Source: DATAWK01 sp036267255
GTDB taxonomy: Bacteria; Acidobacteriota; Terriglobia; Terriglobales; Acidobacteriaceae
Assembly: GCA_036267255.1 (NCBI GenBank)
Contig: DATAWK010000031.1
Span: 1 to 64,000 of the forward strand
Direction: 5' to 3'
Length of the DNA stretch: 64,000 bases
Within the stretch, counting starts at the first letter, position 1. Each line of letters begins with the position of its first letter. Shown in pieces: positions 1 to 7,486 of the stretch. The notes below the pieces were generated by a model. The model did not search any database. It was not told the origin of the DNA and saw only the letters and a list, made by a program, of their open reading frames with translations. A program made the position numbers and the translations under genes.

Positions 1-338
1 GGAAAGAACACGATTCAGTCTCGACAACTCGGCTTGTGCTTCCTAATCCTGCTGCCGTGAAATATCGATTGACGCATTTAGGCCAATGCCTCATCGAGCA
101 AGAATCTGAGCCGACCTCGAAACATTAGTCTTGGGAAACGCGCTTCTCGTCATTCACTTCTGGATTTTCAAACAAATTTGCCGGGGTAGAGAAGTGGGTG
201 ATGGCGAGAGTGCTTGGTGAGGGAGTTGGGCTGTTCGTAACAACTACGGTTCAGGTTCCGGTTAGACCGTGATTGGGGAGGAATCCAGATCCCTTCCGAC
301 AAGCCGACTCATCGGTACCAACCGGGATGGAAGATTGA
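1..338. other. Intergenic stretch, no gene seen
   Basis: I see no convincing coding region, RNA gene or repeat here. The one short open frame that begins near 269 is Arg/Ser-rich, overlaps the end of the DHFR-like gene on the other strand and has no family resemblance. Part of this DNA may belong to a gene lying outside the window. Confidence 0.5.
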
Positions 339-920
339 TCAGGCGGGCACGTAGGTCAATCGGACCGCGTCCTCTCCGACGGCTTGATGCTTCATCAGGC
401 GAAGCTGAGGCACGGGACCGGCGAAGTAGGGTTTACCGCCGCCGAGCACGTACGGACGAAGGTACAGGTGATACTCGTCAATGAGTCCCGCAGCGGACAG
501 CACGCTCGCAAGCTCCGGGCCGGAGACGTCGATGTCTCCATCTCGTTCGGCCTTGAGCTTTGCGGCAAAGTCGATCAAGTCTCCTTGCACAAGTGTGGCG
601 TTAGGACCAACGGATTTCAAAGTACGGGACGCAACCCACTTCGGCTTCGGACGCCAGGCATGGGCGAAATCATGCTCAAGATCGTCCCAATCGGGCTTGT
701 CCTCTTCCCAGTAACGCATCACCTCATACATTCGTCTGCCGTAGAGAACGCCGTCCAGGCCACGAACGTACTCGGTGAAATGGCGAGAGAGGATCGGACC
801 GGGTGGCGGGAGCTCTGCTGCTGCCTGTGACGATTGAACCCCGCCCGACTGTGGTCCGCCCGAAGGCCCTGCGATATAGCCATCGAGAGATTGCATCATT
901 CCGAAGATAAACCTGCCCAT
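339..920 (-). CDS. DHFR-like (RibD C-terminal family) reductase
   Basis: Probable NADPH-dependent reductase of the dihydrofolate reductase/RibD C-terminal superfamily, 193 aa; its substrate is unknown. The N-terminus reads MGRFIFGMMQSLDGYIAGPSG, the usual first strand and SLDGY loop of these proteins. A VLYGRRMYEVM segment follows, and then DIDVSGPELASVL, equivalent to the G-G/P-x-x-L nucleotide-binding turn. The C-terminus has LRPYVLGGGKPYF, typical of the family. The ATG at 920 is chosen because a GGAGG lies about five bases upstream; an in-frame ATG 36 bases further out has no such site. The gene is divergent from an HxlR regulator less than 100 bp away, a common arrangement in which the regulator controls a small stress or detoxification reductase. 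Confidence 0.85.
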   Translation of the reverse strand: MGRFIFGMMQSLDGYIAGPSGGPQSGGVQSSQAAAELPPPGPILSRHFTEYVRGLDGVLYGRRMYEVMRYWEEDKPDWDDLEHDFAHAWRPKPKWVASRTLKSVGPNATLVQGDLIDFAAKLKAERDGDIDVSGPELASVLSAAGLIDEYHLYLRPYVLGGGKPYFAGPVPQLRLMKHQAVGEDAVRLTYVPA

Positions 921-1012
921 CACGCCTCCAACGATGCATCTACTTGCACTCTGCAAGCTGTTTCAACATAACCCGGACCTGATGCATACTGCAAGTGGTA
1001 GACAATAAAATC

Positions 1013-1546
1013 ATGAAAAAAATCTCGGCCAAAAACCAATTGCGCTCGGGCTGTCCTATCAATCTGACGCTGGAGATGCTCGGCGACCGTTGGAGCCTGA
1101 TCCTCATTCGGGACATCATGTTCGGCAATCGCCGTCACTATGGAGATTTGCTCAGGCTGTCCGACGAAGGCATCGCGTCGAATATTCTGGCGAACCGGCT
1201 TGCCCGTTTGGTCCAGTCCGGTCTGCTCTCGCGCAGCGACGACCCAACCCACAAGCAGAAGGCGATCTACAGCCTCACGGAAGCCTCCATTCAGCTTGTC
1301 CCCTTGCTGGCCCACATGGGCGCATGGGGACGCCGGTTCACTCCCGCGTCCAGGCAACTTTCGATCCGCGCCCAGCTTCTTGAAGAAGGCGGCGAGCGAA
1401 TGTGGAAGGCCTTCATGGCCGAGCTCAGAAGCATCCACATGGGAGCGCCCGCGCCGCGCCGGTCGGTCTTCGCCGAGCTTCAAACTGCTTTTGAGTTTGC
1501 AATGCATCGCGAAACGAAGGCTCGAACAAGCAGCAAGGCTCGATAG
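1013..1546 (+). CDS. HxlR family transcriptional regulator
   Basis: Winged-helix DNA-binding protein of the HxlR family, 177 aa. Residues 14-60 carry the family pattern: a Cys followed by PINLTLEMLGDRWSLILIRDI, then the FGNRRHYGDLLR helix and the NILANRL recognition helix. HxlR proteins usually act as dimers and sense reactive aldehydes, oxidants or quinones, often through the N-terminal Cys, here C14. The family is often about 110-140 aa; this one has a longer Arg/Ala-rich tail after residue 110. ATG at 1013 is preferred; a GTG 18 bases upstream is in the same frame. The gene is transcribed away from the DHFR-like reductase and probably controls it and itself, which is inference from position only. 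Confidence 0.88.
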   Translation: MKKISAKNQLRSGCPINLTLEMLGDRWSLILIRDIMFGNRRHYGDLLRLSDEGIASNILANRLARLVQSGLLSRSDDPTHKQKAIYSLTEASIQLVPLLAHMGAWGRRFTPASRQLSIRAQLLEEGGERMWKAFMAELRSIHMGAPAPRRSVFAELQTAFEFAMHRETKARTSSKAR

Positions 1547-1778
1547 GGATTGCATCGGAAACTGCCCAGGCGTTTGCCTGCACACGTCTGTTCGGATCGA
1601 TCACGCGTCTGTCTGGACCGGTACCGATCGACGCTCTTCTCCTCGCCGGCAGGTTGCTGATCAGAAGGCGAAGAAAAATTCTCGCCCCTTTGTAGAAATC
1701 CGCTCCGGCCATTCGTCGTTATAGTGAAGGCAAGCCAACCGGCCCTTCCGAAAACCGCTGCACCGCAAAGGAGAAACC

Positions 1779-2174
1779 ATGCCGCAATATCTGCTTACGA
1801 ATATCCTCCCCGACAACTTTGACCCATCGACCATGACCGAAGCGACGGTACAAGCAATCAACGACCTCAACGAAGAGTTGATCGCCGCCGGTGCCCGGCT
1901 CCTGGCTGTCGGCCTCGCCCCAGCCAGCCAGGCAAAGGCGCTGCGATCGCAGCCCAATGGCGAACTGCTCATCACCGACGGCCCGTATCTTGAAGCCAAG
2001 GAGCACATCGGTGGTTTCTGGATTTTAGAAGCCGCGGACATGGACGCAGCACTTGCCTGGGCCCGCAAGGCCGCCAAAGCCGGCCCGGTGCAGGGTGAGG
2101 TGCGCGAGATCCCCTACAGCAGCCTGCCGTCCGGCACACCGCACCCATCGCGCCAGCAACGGCAAAAGTCGTGA
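1779..2174 (+). CDS. YCII-related (DGPF-type) protein
   Basis: Small soluble protein of the YCII superfamily, 131 aa. It shows the family core: MPQYLLTN at the start, LIAAGARLLAVGLAPAS in the middle, then ITDGPYLEAKEHIGGFWILEA with the Asp-Gly-Pro-(Tyr) and Gly-Gly-Phe signatures, and DMDAALAWARKAA near the end. YCII/DGPF proteins are ferredoxin-like folds usually without an assigned reaction; in Acidobacteria and Actinobacteria they commonly accompany ECF sigma factors, but no sigma factor is present here. The start is supported by a GGAG about nine bases upstream. The C-terminal 15 residues (Pro/Ser/Arg/Gln-rich) are probably disordered. The hydrolase gene starts 31 bp downstream, so the two may share a transcript. 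Confidence 0.85.
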   Translation: MPQYLLTNILPDNFDPSTMTEATVQAINDLNEELIAAGARLLAVGLAPASQAKALRSQPNGELLITDGPYLEAKEHIGGFWILEAADMDAALAWARKAAKAGPVQGEVREIPYSSLPSGTPHPSRQQRQKS

Positions 2175-2205
2175 GCATCCCCACCGGCTTTCTAAGGCTA
2201 CGCAC

Positions 2206-3288
2206 ATGAGCCATCCTCTCACTCGTCGCGACTTCGCCCTCCGCACCGCCGGCTTGGGTCTGGCTCTGGGGCTCGCGCCTGCAAGCACGCTGGCGGAGTC
2301 TGCGCAGGCCTCGCGCACCGTCCCTTCGCCGCAGATGGCAGACCCCTATTCCCTTGTCGATCCCGAACTGCTTCCGGTGCTCAAGCAGTTCCCCGCCTAC
2401 GACCTCACCTTGGAGATGGTCCTCAAGTTCCGCCAATTGCCCGGCCTGCCTCCCTTGCCTGCTCCCGCGCCGCAGCCTGTGGAGCGGCATATCCCCGGGC
2501 CGCCCGGAGCGCCCGCGGTTCGTCTTTGGGTTGTGGATCCTGCGCCGTCGCAGAAGGACAAGCCCGTCTTGCTCCACATGCATGGCGGCGGCTTCATGAT
2601 GACCGATCCTATGTGGATGCCCCAGCTGCAAGCCATCGCGACCGATTGCCACTGCGTCGTCGTCTCGGTCGACTATCGGCTCGCTCCGCAGACGCCCTAT
2701 CCCGGTGCGCTTCAGGATAATTACGCCGCGCTCGAATGGGTTCACGCCCATGCAGCCGAGCTCGGCATCGATCGCTCCAGAATTGCCGTCGGCGGTGAGA
2801 GCGCCGGTGGCGGCCACGCAGCCAGTCTCGCCATTCACGCGCGCGACCGCAACCAGGTTCCCATCCTCTTCCAGCTGCTCCTCTACCCCCAGCTCGACGA
2901 CCGCACCGGCAGCACCCAGGCAACGCCGCCCGCCATTGGACATTTTCTGTGGACGGCGAGTGCCAATCGTTTGGCCTGGAGCTCGCTGCTCGGGGTTCCG
3001 GCAGGCTCGTCCCGCGTGCCCGCAGGCGCCGTCCCCGCCCGGGTCGCCAGCGTCGCCGGCCTTCCCCCTGCCTGGATCGGCGTCGGTTCCATTGACCTGT
3101 TCGTCGAAGAAGATATGGAGTACGCGCGCCGCCTCGTCCATGCCGGAGTCGCAACCGAACTCCTGGTCATGCCCGGTGCCTTCCACGGCTTCGATCTCCT
3201 CGTGCCGAACGCCGCAGCCTCCAGGCAATTCAGCGCGAGCTGGAAGTCTGCGCTGCGCAAAGCATTCGCCACCGGCAAAGCTGTTTAG
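2206..3288 (+). CDS. Tat-exported alpha/beta hydrolase (HSL-type esterase)
   Basis: Esterase/lipase of the hormone-sensitive-lipase group, 360 aa. From ATG 2206 the protein begins with a twin-arginine signal (TRRDF at 6-10, a hydrophobic stretch 11-24, then an Ala-rich cleavage region), so the folded enzyme is probably exported to the periplasm. The oxyanion-hole motif HGGG is at 126-129, the nucleophile elbow GESAG at 197-201 (Ser199), the likely acid Asp297 in GSIDLF and the catalytic His327 in GAFHGF. The complete triad suggests an active carboxylesterase on short acyl esters; the true substrate cannot be read. The open frame extends upstream over the YCII gene, but the Tat signal fixes the start at 2206. 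Confidence 0.88.
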   Translation: MSHPLTRRDFALRTAGLGLALGLAPASTLAESAQASRTVPSPQMADPYSLVDPELLPVLKQFPAYDLTLEMVLKFRQLPGLPPLPAPAPQPVERHIPGPPGAPAVRLWVVDPAPSQKDKPVLLHMHGGGFMMTDPMWMPQLQAIATDCHCVVVSVDYRLAPQTPYPGALQDNYAALEWVHAHAAELGIDRSRIAVGGESAGGGHAASLAIHARDRNQVPILFQLLLYPQLDDRTGSTQATPPAIGHFLWTASANRLAWSSLLGVPAGSSRVPAGAVPARVASVAGLPPAWIGVGSIDLFVEEDMEYARRLVHAGVATELLVMPGAFHGFDLLVPNAAASRQFSASWKSALRKAFATGKAV

Positions 3289-3683
3289 CAAAGAAGCCGG
3301 AACGGTCTCGGCAGTGTGCCGAGTGCTGGGTGCCCACGCACGCCAATCAGCGGCATCGACCATTCCCGGAAAATTGTTTTGTCAGCCGGCGCTATTGGGT
3401 GCACACCATCACCCAGGGCGAACCCAGAGAAAAGCTCTACAGAAATTTTCTCGTATACACCCAGCTCCCGGAACAAATCACGGCGATGACGGCCAAATAA
3501 ATACCAAGCCATCAAGCACCATCAGTACAAGTAACGCCTCTAGTCGTTAGATCTGATTCAGTTGTGATTTCGGAGCATATAAATACGAAAGCTTGGTCGA
3601 TTTTTGATGGCCCCATAGCACGCATATTTATTTGCTGTAAGATTCATGATGATTCGGTATCCCTGAAAAAAAGGACTCTAACC
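3289..3683. other. Intergenic stretch with a possible gene remnant
   Basis: No complete gene is visible. The only protein-like signal is the short in-frame segment ending at 3500, listed separately. From about 3500 the base composition becomes more A+T-rich, which carries on into the nuclease gene. A Shine-Dalgarno-like AAGGA at about 3671-3675 serves the GTG start at 3684. Confidence 0.5.
3384..3500 (+). pseudogene. Possible remnant of an unidentified coding sequence
   Basis: In the frame ending with TAA at 3498-3500 the translation is a 38-residue segment of very protein-like composition (for example YWVHTITQGEPREKLYRNFL followed by VYTQLPEQITAM). The frame is open further upstream, but the composition there is poor (Cys/Arg/Pro-rich) and it overlaps the hydrolase end. 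No start codon with a ribosome site is seen. It could be the C-terminal scrap of a decayed gene or chance. I do not recognise a family. Confidence 0.22.
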
Positions 3684-5165
3684 GTGATTTCCGCCACACA
3701 ACTTTACGATTATGTTCACTGCCCGCACAGGGTATTCATGGACGCATTCGGTGATCCTGTCGGAAAAGATGAAACGTCTCCATTCGTAGAGTTGTTATGG
3801 AATCAAGGTTTTTCCCATGAAAACGAAATTGCTGCAAAACTCGAGATTACAACGAATATTAGACTGGTCGCAGTTGCCGATCGCCAACGGGAAACGCTTG
3901 CAGCGATGGCGCGCCATGAACCGCTTATATACGGTGGACGCTTAATAGTTGGTGATTTGGTCGGTGAACCGGACCTCTTGGAGTGGACCGACCTCGGTTA
4001 TGTGCCGGGCGACATCAAGTCCGGTTCGGGCTTCGAGGGGGACGAAAGCGAAGGTAAGCTCAAGAAACACTATGCCTTCCAGCTTGCACACTATGTGGCC
4101 ATATTGGAGCAGCTCGGCCTTGGATCTTCTACACGTACGCCATATATTATTGATCGCGAAGGCAAGCGCGTCTCCTATGCGCTAATGGACCCGCAAGGCG
4201 TCCGGAACACAGAAACGTGGTGGGATAGCTATCAGAAAGCATTATCCGTAATTCGGGCAATCATTAATCAATCAAATACTTCGATTCCGGCACTGTGCGC
4301 CGCATGTAAACTTTGTCATTGGAACTCACTTTGCAAGAATGAGCTTGTATCGACAAATGATTTAACGCTGATTGCAGAATTGGGGCGAGCTTCACGAGAT
4401 GCCATCAGCGGTGTCATCCCGACGATTCAGGCCTTCGCCGCGAGTAACCCAGATTCTTATGTCCAAAAGAAGAAAACCATTTTCCCGAGGATAGGTCGAG
4501 ACAGCCTGTTTAAATTCCATGCAAGAGCTCAACTGCTAACGGTACCAGGTGCAACAGCCTATCTTAAAGAAGCGGTCAATCTTCCGATCAGGCAAAAGGA
4601 GGTCTATTTTGACATCGAGGTTGATCCCATGCGCGGCGTCGTGTACCTACACGGGTTCGTGGAACGAATATTCGGTCAGCCGGAGACTGCAACTTTCATT
4701 CCATATTTTGCCAATGGGAACGAACCGATGCACGAGGAAGCGGCATTCCAAGGAGCCTGGAATTATTTGAGAGCACGAACTCTGGACTCAACAATTTACT
4801 ACTACTCCAGGTATGAGAGAACAGAGTACAAAAAGCTTGCACGGAAGTACCCCACAGTATGTTCGGTCGACGAAGCTGAGTCCCTCTTTGCTCTGCCCGT
4901 AATGGTCGATCTCTACTTAGATGTCGTAAAGAAAGCATCGGAATGGCCTCTTTATGACCAATCCATCAAGACCCTAGCACGATATCTTGGGTTTCAGTGG
5001 AGAGATACAAGCCCGTCAGGCGCAGCATCCATAGAGTGGTATAACCGCTGGATCGAATCCGGTGATCCAGCTATCAAACAACGCATTCTTGACTACAACG
5101 AAGATGACTGTCTCGCGACGGGCGTCGTAGTTGATGGAATCCGGGCCTTACAGGTAAAGGTCTGA
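3684..5165 (+). CDS. RecB-like nuclease with RNase H-like C-terminal domain (TM0106 type)
   Basis: Predicted two-domain nuclease, 493 aa. The N-terminal half resembles RecB/Cas4 PD-(D/E)xK nucleases: Asp97 in GEPDLL, the Asp110-x-Lys112 pair in GDIKSG and a QxxxY helix (QLAHY). It also has one early Cys in HCPHR (C13) plus a late C-x2-C-x5-C (C208, C211, C217), the arrangement that holds a 4Fe-4S cluster in Cas4 and AddB. The C-terminal half resembles the DnaQ/RNase H-like domain: FDIEVD (Asp310, Glu312), a later Asp410 and YNEDDC near the end. GTG 3684 is chosen because AAGGA lies eight bases upstream; a longer frame from 3564 lacks a ribosome site. Its role (repair, RNA/DNA processing or defence) is unknown. 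Base composition is visibly more A+T-rich than the flanking genes, and it stands alone, suggesting transfer. Confidence 0.85.
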   Translation: MISATQLYDYVHCPHRVFMDAFGDPVGKDETSPFVELLWNQGFSHENEIAAKLEITTNIRLVAVADRQRETLAAMARHEPLIYGGRLIVGDLVGEPDLLEWTDLGYVPGDIKSGSGFEGDESEGKLKKHYAFQLAHYVAILEQLGLGSSTRTPYIIDREGKRVSYALMDPQGVRNTETWWDSYQKALSVIRAIINQSNTSIPALCAACKLCHWNSLCKNELVSTNDLTLIAELGRASRDAISGVIPTIQAFAASNPDSYVQKKKTIFPRIGRDSLFKFHARAQLLTVPGATAYLKEAVNLPIRQKEVYFDIEVDPMRGVVYLHGFVERIFGQPETATFIPYFANGNEPMHEEAAFQGAWNYLRARTLDSTIYYYSRYERTEYKKLARKYPTVCSVDEAESLFALPVMVDLYLDVVKKASEWPLYDQSIKTLARYLGFQWRDTSPSGAASIEWYNRWIESGDPAIKQRILDYNEDDCLATGVVVDGIRALQVKV

Positions 5166-5926
5166 AGGCGTCTAGACTCCGCATCAAGCGCGGGCGTGCC
5201 CCACTCACCCCGCTCTTGCCTTGCGTAAAGAAATTCTCTTTCATCCTCGCCGCTGAGAATCGTTCGACAACCTTCTGTTTATTGAGGATTCGACGGCGGC
5301 ATCACCTGAAACCCGAGCTGCTCGGCCATCGCTCCTGGGTAGACCCCCGGCTTTAGCCGGGGGATAGAGAATGAGCAGACCTCGGCTTCAGCCGCTGAGG
5401 GCCTTCCCATGCAATCGGCACGAATAGAATCGGAATTTCGATAGTGGTCAGTCTGGCCATCGCTCTTGGGTAGACCCCCGGCTTTAGCCGGGGGATAGAG
5501 AATGCGTAGACCTCGGCTTTAGCCGCTGAGGGCCTTCCCATGCAATCGGCACGAATAGAATCGGAATTTCGATCGTGGTGCAGTCTGGCCATCGCTCTTG
5601 GGTAGACCCCCGGCTTTAGCCGGGGGATAGAGAATGCATAGACCTCGGCTTTAGCCGCTGAGGAACTTCCCATACAAACCGCACCACCGCCGGAATTTCC
5701 ATTTTCCTGCCCGGCAGATTGCCCGCACGCTGTTTCACATTCCGCAGAAAAATGTGACAAAACGGCAGCCTCCCCGCCACGATTTTTCGCGGGTCACGCC
5801 CATCGCATTATGTTACTTTGTGGTAAACAATTGCTCGTTATAACGAATAATAGGTTCTACCGATCAATCCTTCATCCACGATCGGAAATGCCGATAACGA
5901 CATGCAGATTGGCCACAAAAATGCGC
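5166..5926. other. Long non-coding region holding tandem hairpin repeats
   Basis: This region contains the three-copy repeat described separately (5324-5700) and nothing else I can support as a gene. Open frames on the minus strand across the repeats give internally repeated peptides and are artefacts of the repeat. The section 5760-5926, next to the end of galE, is more A+T-rich and without clear features. Confidence 0.6.
5324..5700. repeat. Three tandem ~131-bp REP-like repeats with two hairpins each
   Basis: Copies begin at about 5324, 5455 and 5587, a spacing of 131 and 132 bp. Each carries a perfect hairpin with arms CCCCCGGC and GCCGGGGG around TTTA (first copy 5344-5363), and about 16 bases later a second imperfect hairpin CCTCGGC / GCCGCTGAGG around TTCA or TTTA (first copy 5380-5400). 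Copies 1 and 2 are nearly identical over their whole length; copy 3 diverges after its second hairpin. The structure fits repetitive extragenic palindrome elements, not CRISPR: the units are long, there are no unique spacers, and the repeat includes the hairpins. Possible roles are transcript 3' end protection, termination for converging transcripts or a mobile REP-type element. Confidence 0.85.
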
Positions 5927-6895
5927 TTAAACGTACCGCTTTTGCTGCCACTCCCACGCACTGGCCATAATCGCGTCCAGTTCGGCAAATTGCGGCTTCC
6001 ATCCCAGTTCCCGCTGAATCTTCTCCGAACTGGCCACCAGGATCGCCGGATCGCCTTCACGGCGCGGCATTTCCTCCACTGGAATCGCATGCCCGGTTAC
6101 ACGCCGCGCCGAATCGACAACCTCGCGCACCGTAAATCCGCGCCCATTGCCCAGGTTGTAAATCCGCCGTCCGGGCTGCTCTAAGGCCTTCAACGCCAAC
6201 AGATGCGCCGCTGCAAGGTCGGCAACATGGATGTAATCCCGCACGCAGGTCCCATCCGAAGTTGGATAATCCGTACCAAAAATCTTGATGCTTTTCCGCC
6301 GCCCCAGCGCAACATCCAGGATCAATGGAATCAGGTGCGACTCCGGTTCATGCGCCTCTCCGCGCCCTGCTATCGCTCCCGCCACGTTGAAATAACGCAG
6401 GCTGGCGTAGCGCAAGCCGTGAATGCGATGCAGCCACGGCAGCACCTGCTCCACCAGCAATTTCGACTCTCCATACGCATTGGTAGGCCGCAAAGCCGCA
6501 TCTTCTTGTATCGGTGTGGATTCCGGCTCGCCGTAGACAGCGGCAGTCGAAGAAAAAACCAATTTGCTTACGCCGGCGGCAATCATCGCGTCTAACAAGG
6601 TGAGAGTCGATGCAGTGTTGTTGCGGAAATAGAGTTCCGGTTTCCGCATACTCTCGCCCGCTTCGATCAATGCCGCAAAGTGTAGAACTGCTTGGATTTC
6701 CTGCTGCCGAAGAAGTTGCTCGAGCTTGCTGCGATCCGCGATATCGCCTTCCACAAATGTAGTGCCTGCGGGCACGGCGGTGCGTTGGGCGTGGCAAAGA
6801 TTGTCATACACGGTGACGCTATGCCCTTGATCAAGAAGCAATTGCGCGACAGTTCCCCCAATGTAACCGGCCCCGCCCGTAACCAGAAGTTGCAA
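5927..6895 (-). CDS. galE: UDP-glucose 4-epimerase
   Basis: Interconverts UDP-glucose and UDP-galactose in the cytoplasm for the Leloir pathway and surface polysaccharide precursors. It is a short-chain dehydrogenase-type NAD enzyme, 322 aa from a TTG start. TGGAGYIGG at residues 6-14 is the NAD-binding glycine motif, the SSTAAVYG segment carries the catalytic Ser/Thr near 116-117, and Tyr141-x3-Lys145 is the catalytic pair. RYFNVAGA follows, as in GalE. The TTG is preferred because TCTGGAGGCAGG lies just upstream with proper spacing; an ATG 39 bases further out would place this Shine-Dalgarno inside the gene. The length is close to the usual 330-340 aa. It is a single gene followed by the hairpin repeats. 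Confidence 0.93.
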   Translation of the reverse strand: MQLLVTGGAGYIGGTVAQLLLDQGHSVTVYDNLCHAQRTAVPAGTTFVEGDIADRSKLEQLLRQQEIQAVLHFAALIEAGESMRKPELYFRNNTASTLTLLDAMIAAGVSKLVFSSTAAVYGEPESTPIQEDAALRPTNAYGESKLLVEQVLPWLHRIHGLRYASLRYFNVAGAIAGRGEAHEPESHLIPLILDVALGRRKSIKIFGTDYPTSDGTCVRDYIHVADLAAAHLLALKALEQPGRRIYNLGNGRGFTVREVVDSARRVTGHAIPVEEMPRREGDPAILVASSEKIQRELGWKPQFAELDAIMASAWEWQQKRYV

Positions 6896-7486
6896 GATCC
6901 TGCCTCCAGAAATCTGCCTGTAAACGGTATCCACAGTGTGCCTGCTTCGCTTCTTCTACGCAACCCCGCCCCCCCCCAAAAGGGCCGAAATCATGCTGTC
7001 GAATCGTCCTGTAGAGGCTTGAAAACGCAGCAACTTAAATCTTGTCCGAGTAACTGATTGGTCACTAACTGACTGGTTTCCTTAGTAACAACTAAGGAAA
7101 TTGATTTCAACTGCGAACTTTTATGGCATACTTTGGGGCACATAGGAAAGTTTTCCAGACCCAAGGCTGCCAGAATTTGCATCTGAAGCCTATAGAGACG
7201 AGCTTGCTGAGTTCGGTATTCGCTCGCGCAGTTTGGAAGGTCCGTTGTATGCTTGAGAATAGCGAATAACAATACAATGCTGTTTCTTGTTTTCGTAATC
7301 GTCACAACTAAAATTTAGTAATTTCTTTGTATATCTGTAATTGAAAATTCGGTCTATTGACGACTGCCGTCTCTTTTGTAGTGCACTCCGGGAACCCTCC
7401 CCCCGTTCCGGGCTCAGAAGGCGTCTACCGGCGTGACGTAATTTAAAAGTTAAGCTAATTTCACGTTTTCTGAGGTTGATGGCTGT
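6896..7486. other. Long upstream region between galE and the TonB-like gene
   Basis: Nothing here looks coding. It holds a run of nine C residues at 6969-6977 upstream of galE and, at 7052-7100, an imperfect 10-bp direct repeat followed by a strong palindrome, described separately. The rest is A+T-rich compared with the neighbourhood, as expected of a promoter region for two divergent genes. A TTGACG at 7357 has no good -10 partner, so I do not call a promoter there. Confidence 0.55.
7052..7100. promoter_or_regulatory. Candidate operator: direct repeat plus 24-bp palindrome
   Basis: TTTCCTTAGT (7077-7086) and its exact complement ACTAAGGAAA (7091-7100) flank the four bases AACA. Immediately before it AACTGATTGG (7052-7061) and AACTGACTGG (7067-7076) form a direct repeat with a 15-bp period. 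A 10+10 perfect dyad in a divergent promoter region is typical of a dimeric repressor site, or it could form an RNA hairpin. The binding protein is unknown. Confidence 0.5.

Noticed and set aside
1972..3363. 463-codon minus-strand frame over the Tat hydrolase
   Set aside because: It is the complement of a gene with a full catalytic triad and a Tat signal; its own product has no recognisable features.
5324..5700. Possible CRISPR array
   Set aside because: Units are about 131 bp and nearly identical over almost all of their length, with no unique spacers of constant size and no cas genes.
5353..5760. Minus-strand open frame of 135 codons with an internal repeated peptide
   Set aside because: It is only the three DNA repeats read in one frame; peptide copies repeat with the DNA period and there is no ribosome site.
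7357..7384. TTGACG as a -35 element for the TonB-like gene
   Set aside because: The candidate -10 hexamers at 16-17 bp spacing (TAGTGC, AGTGCA) are poor, so no promoter is called.
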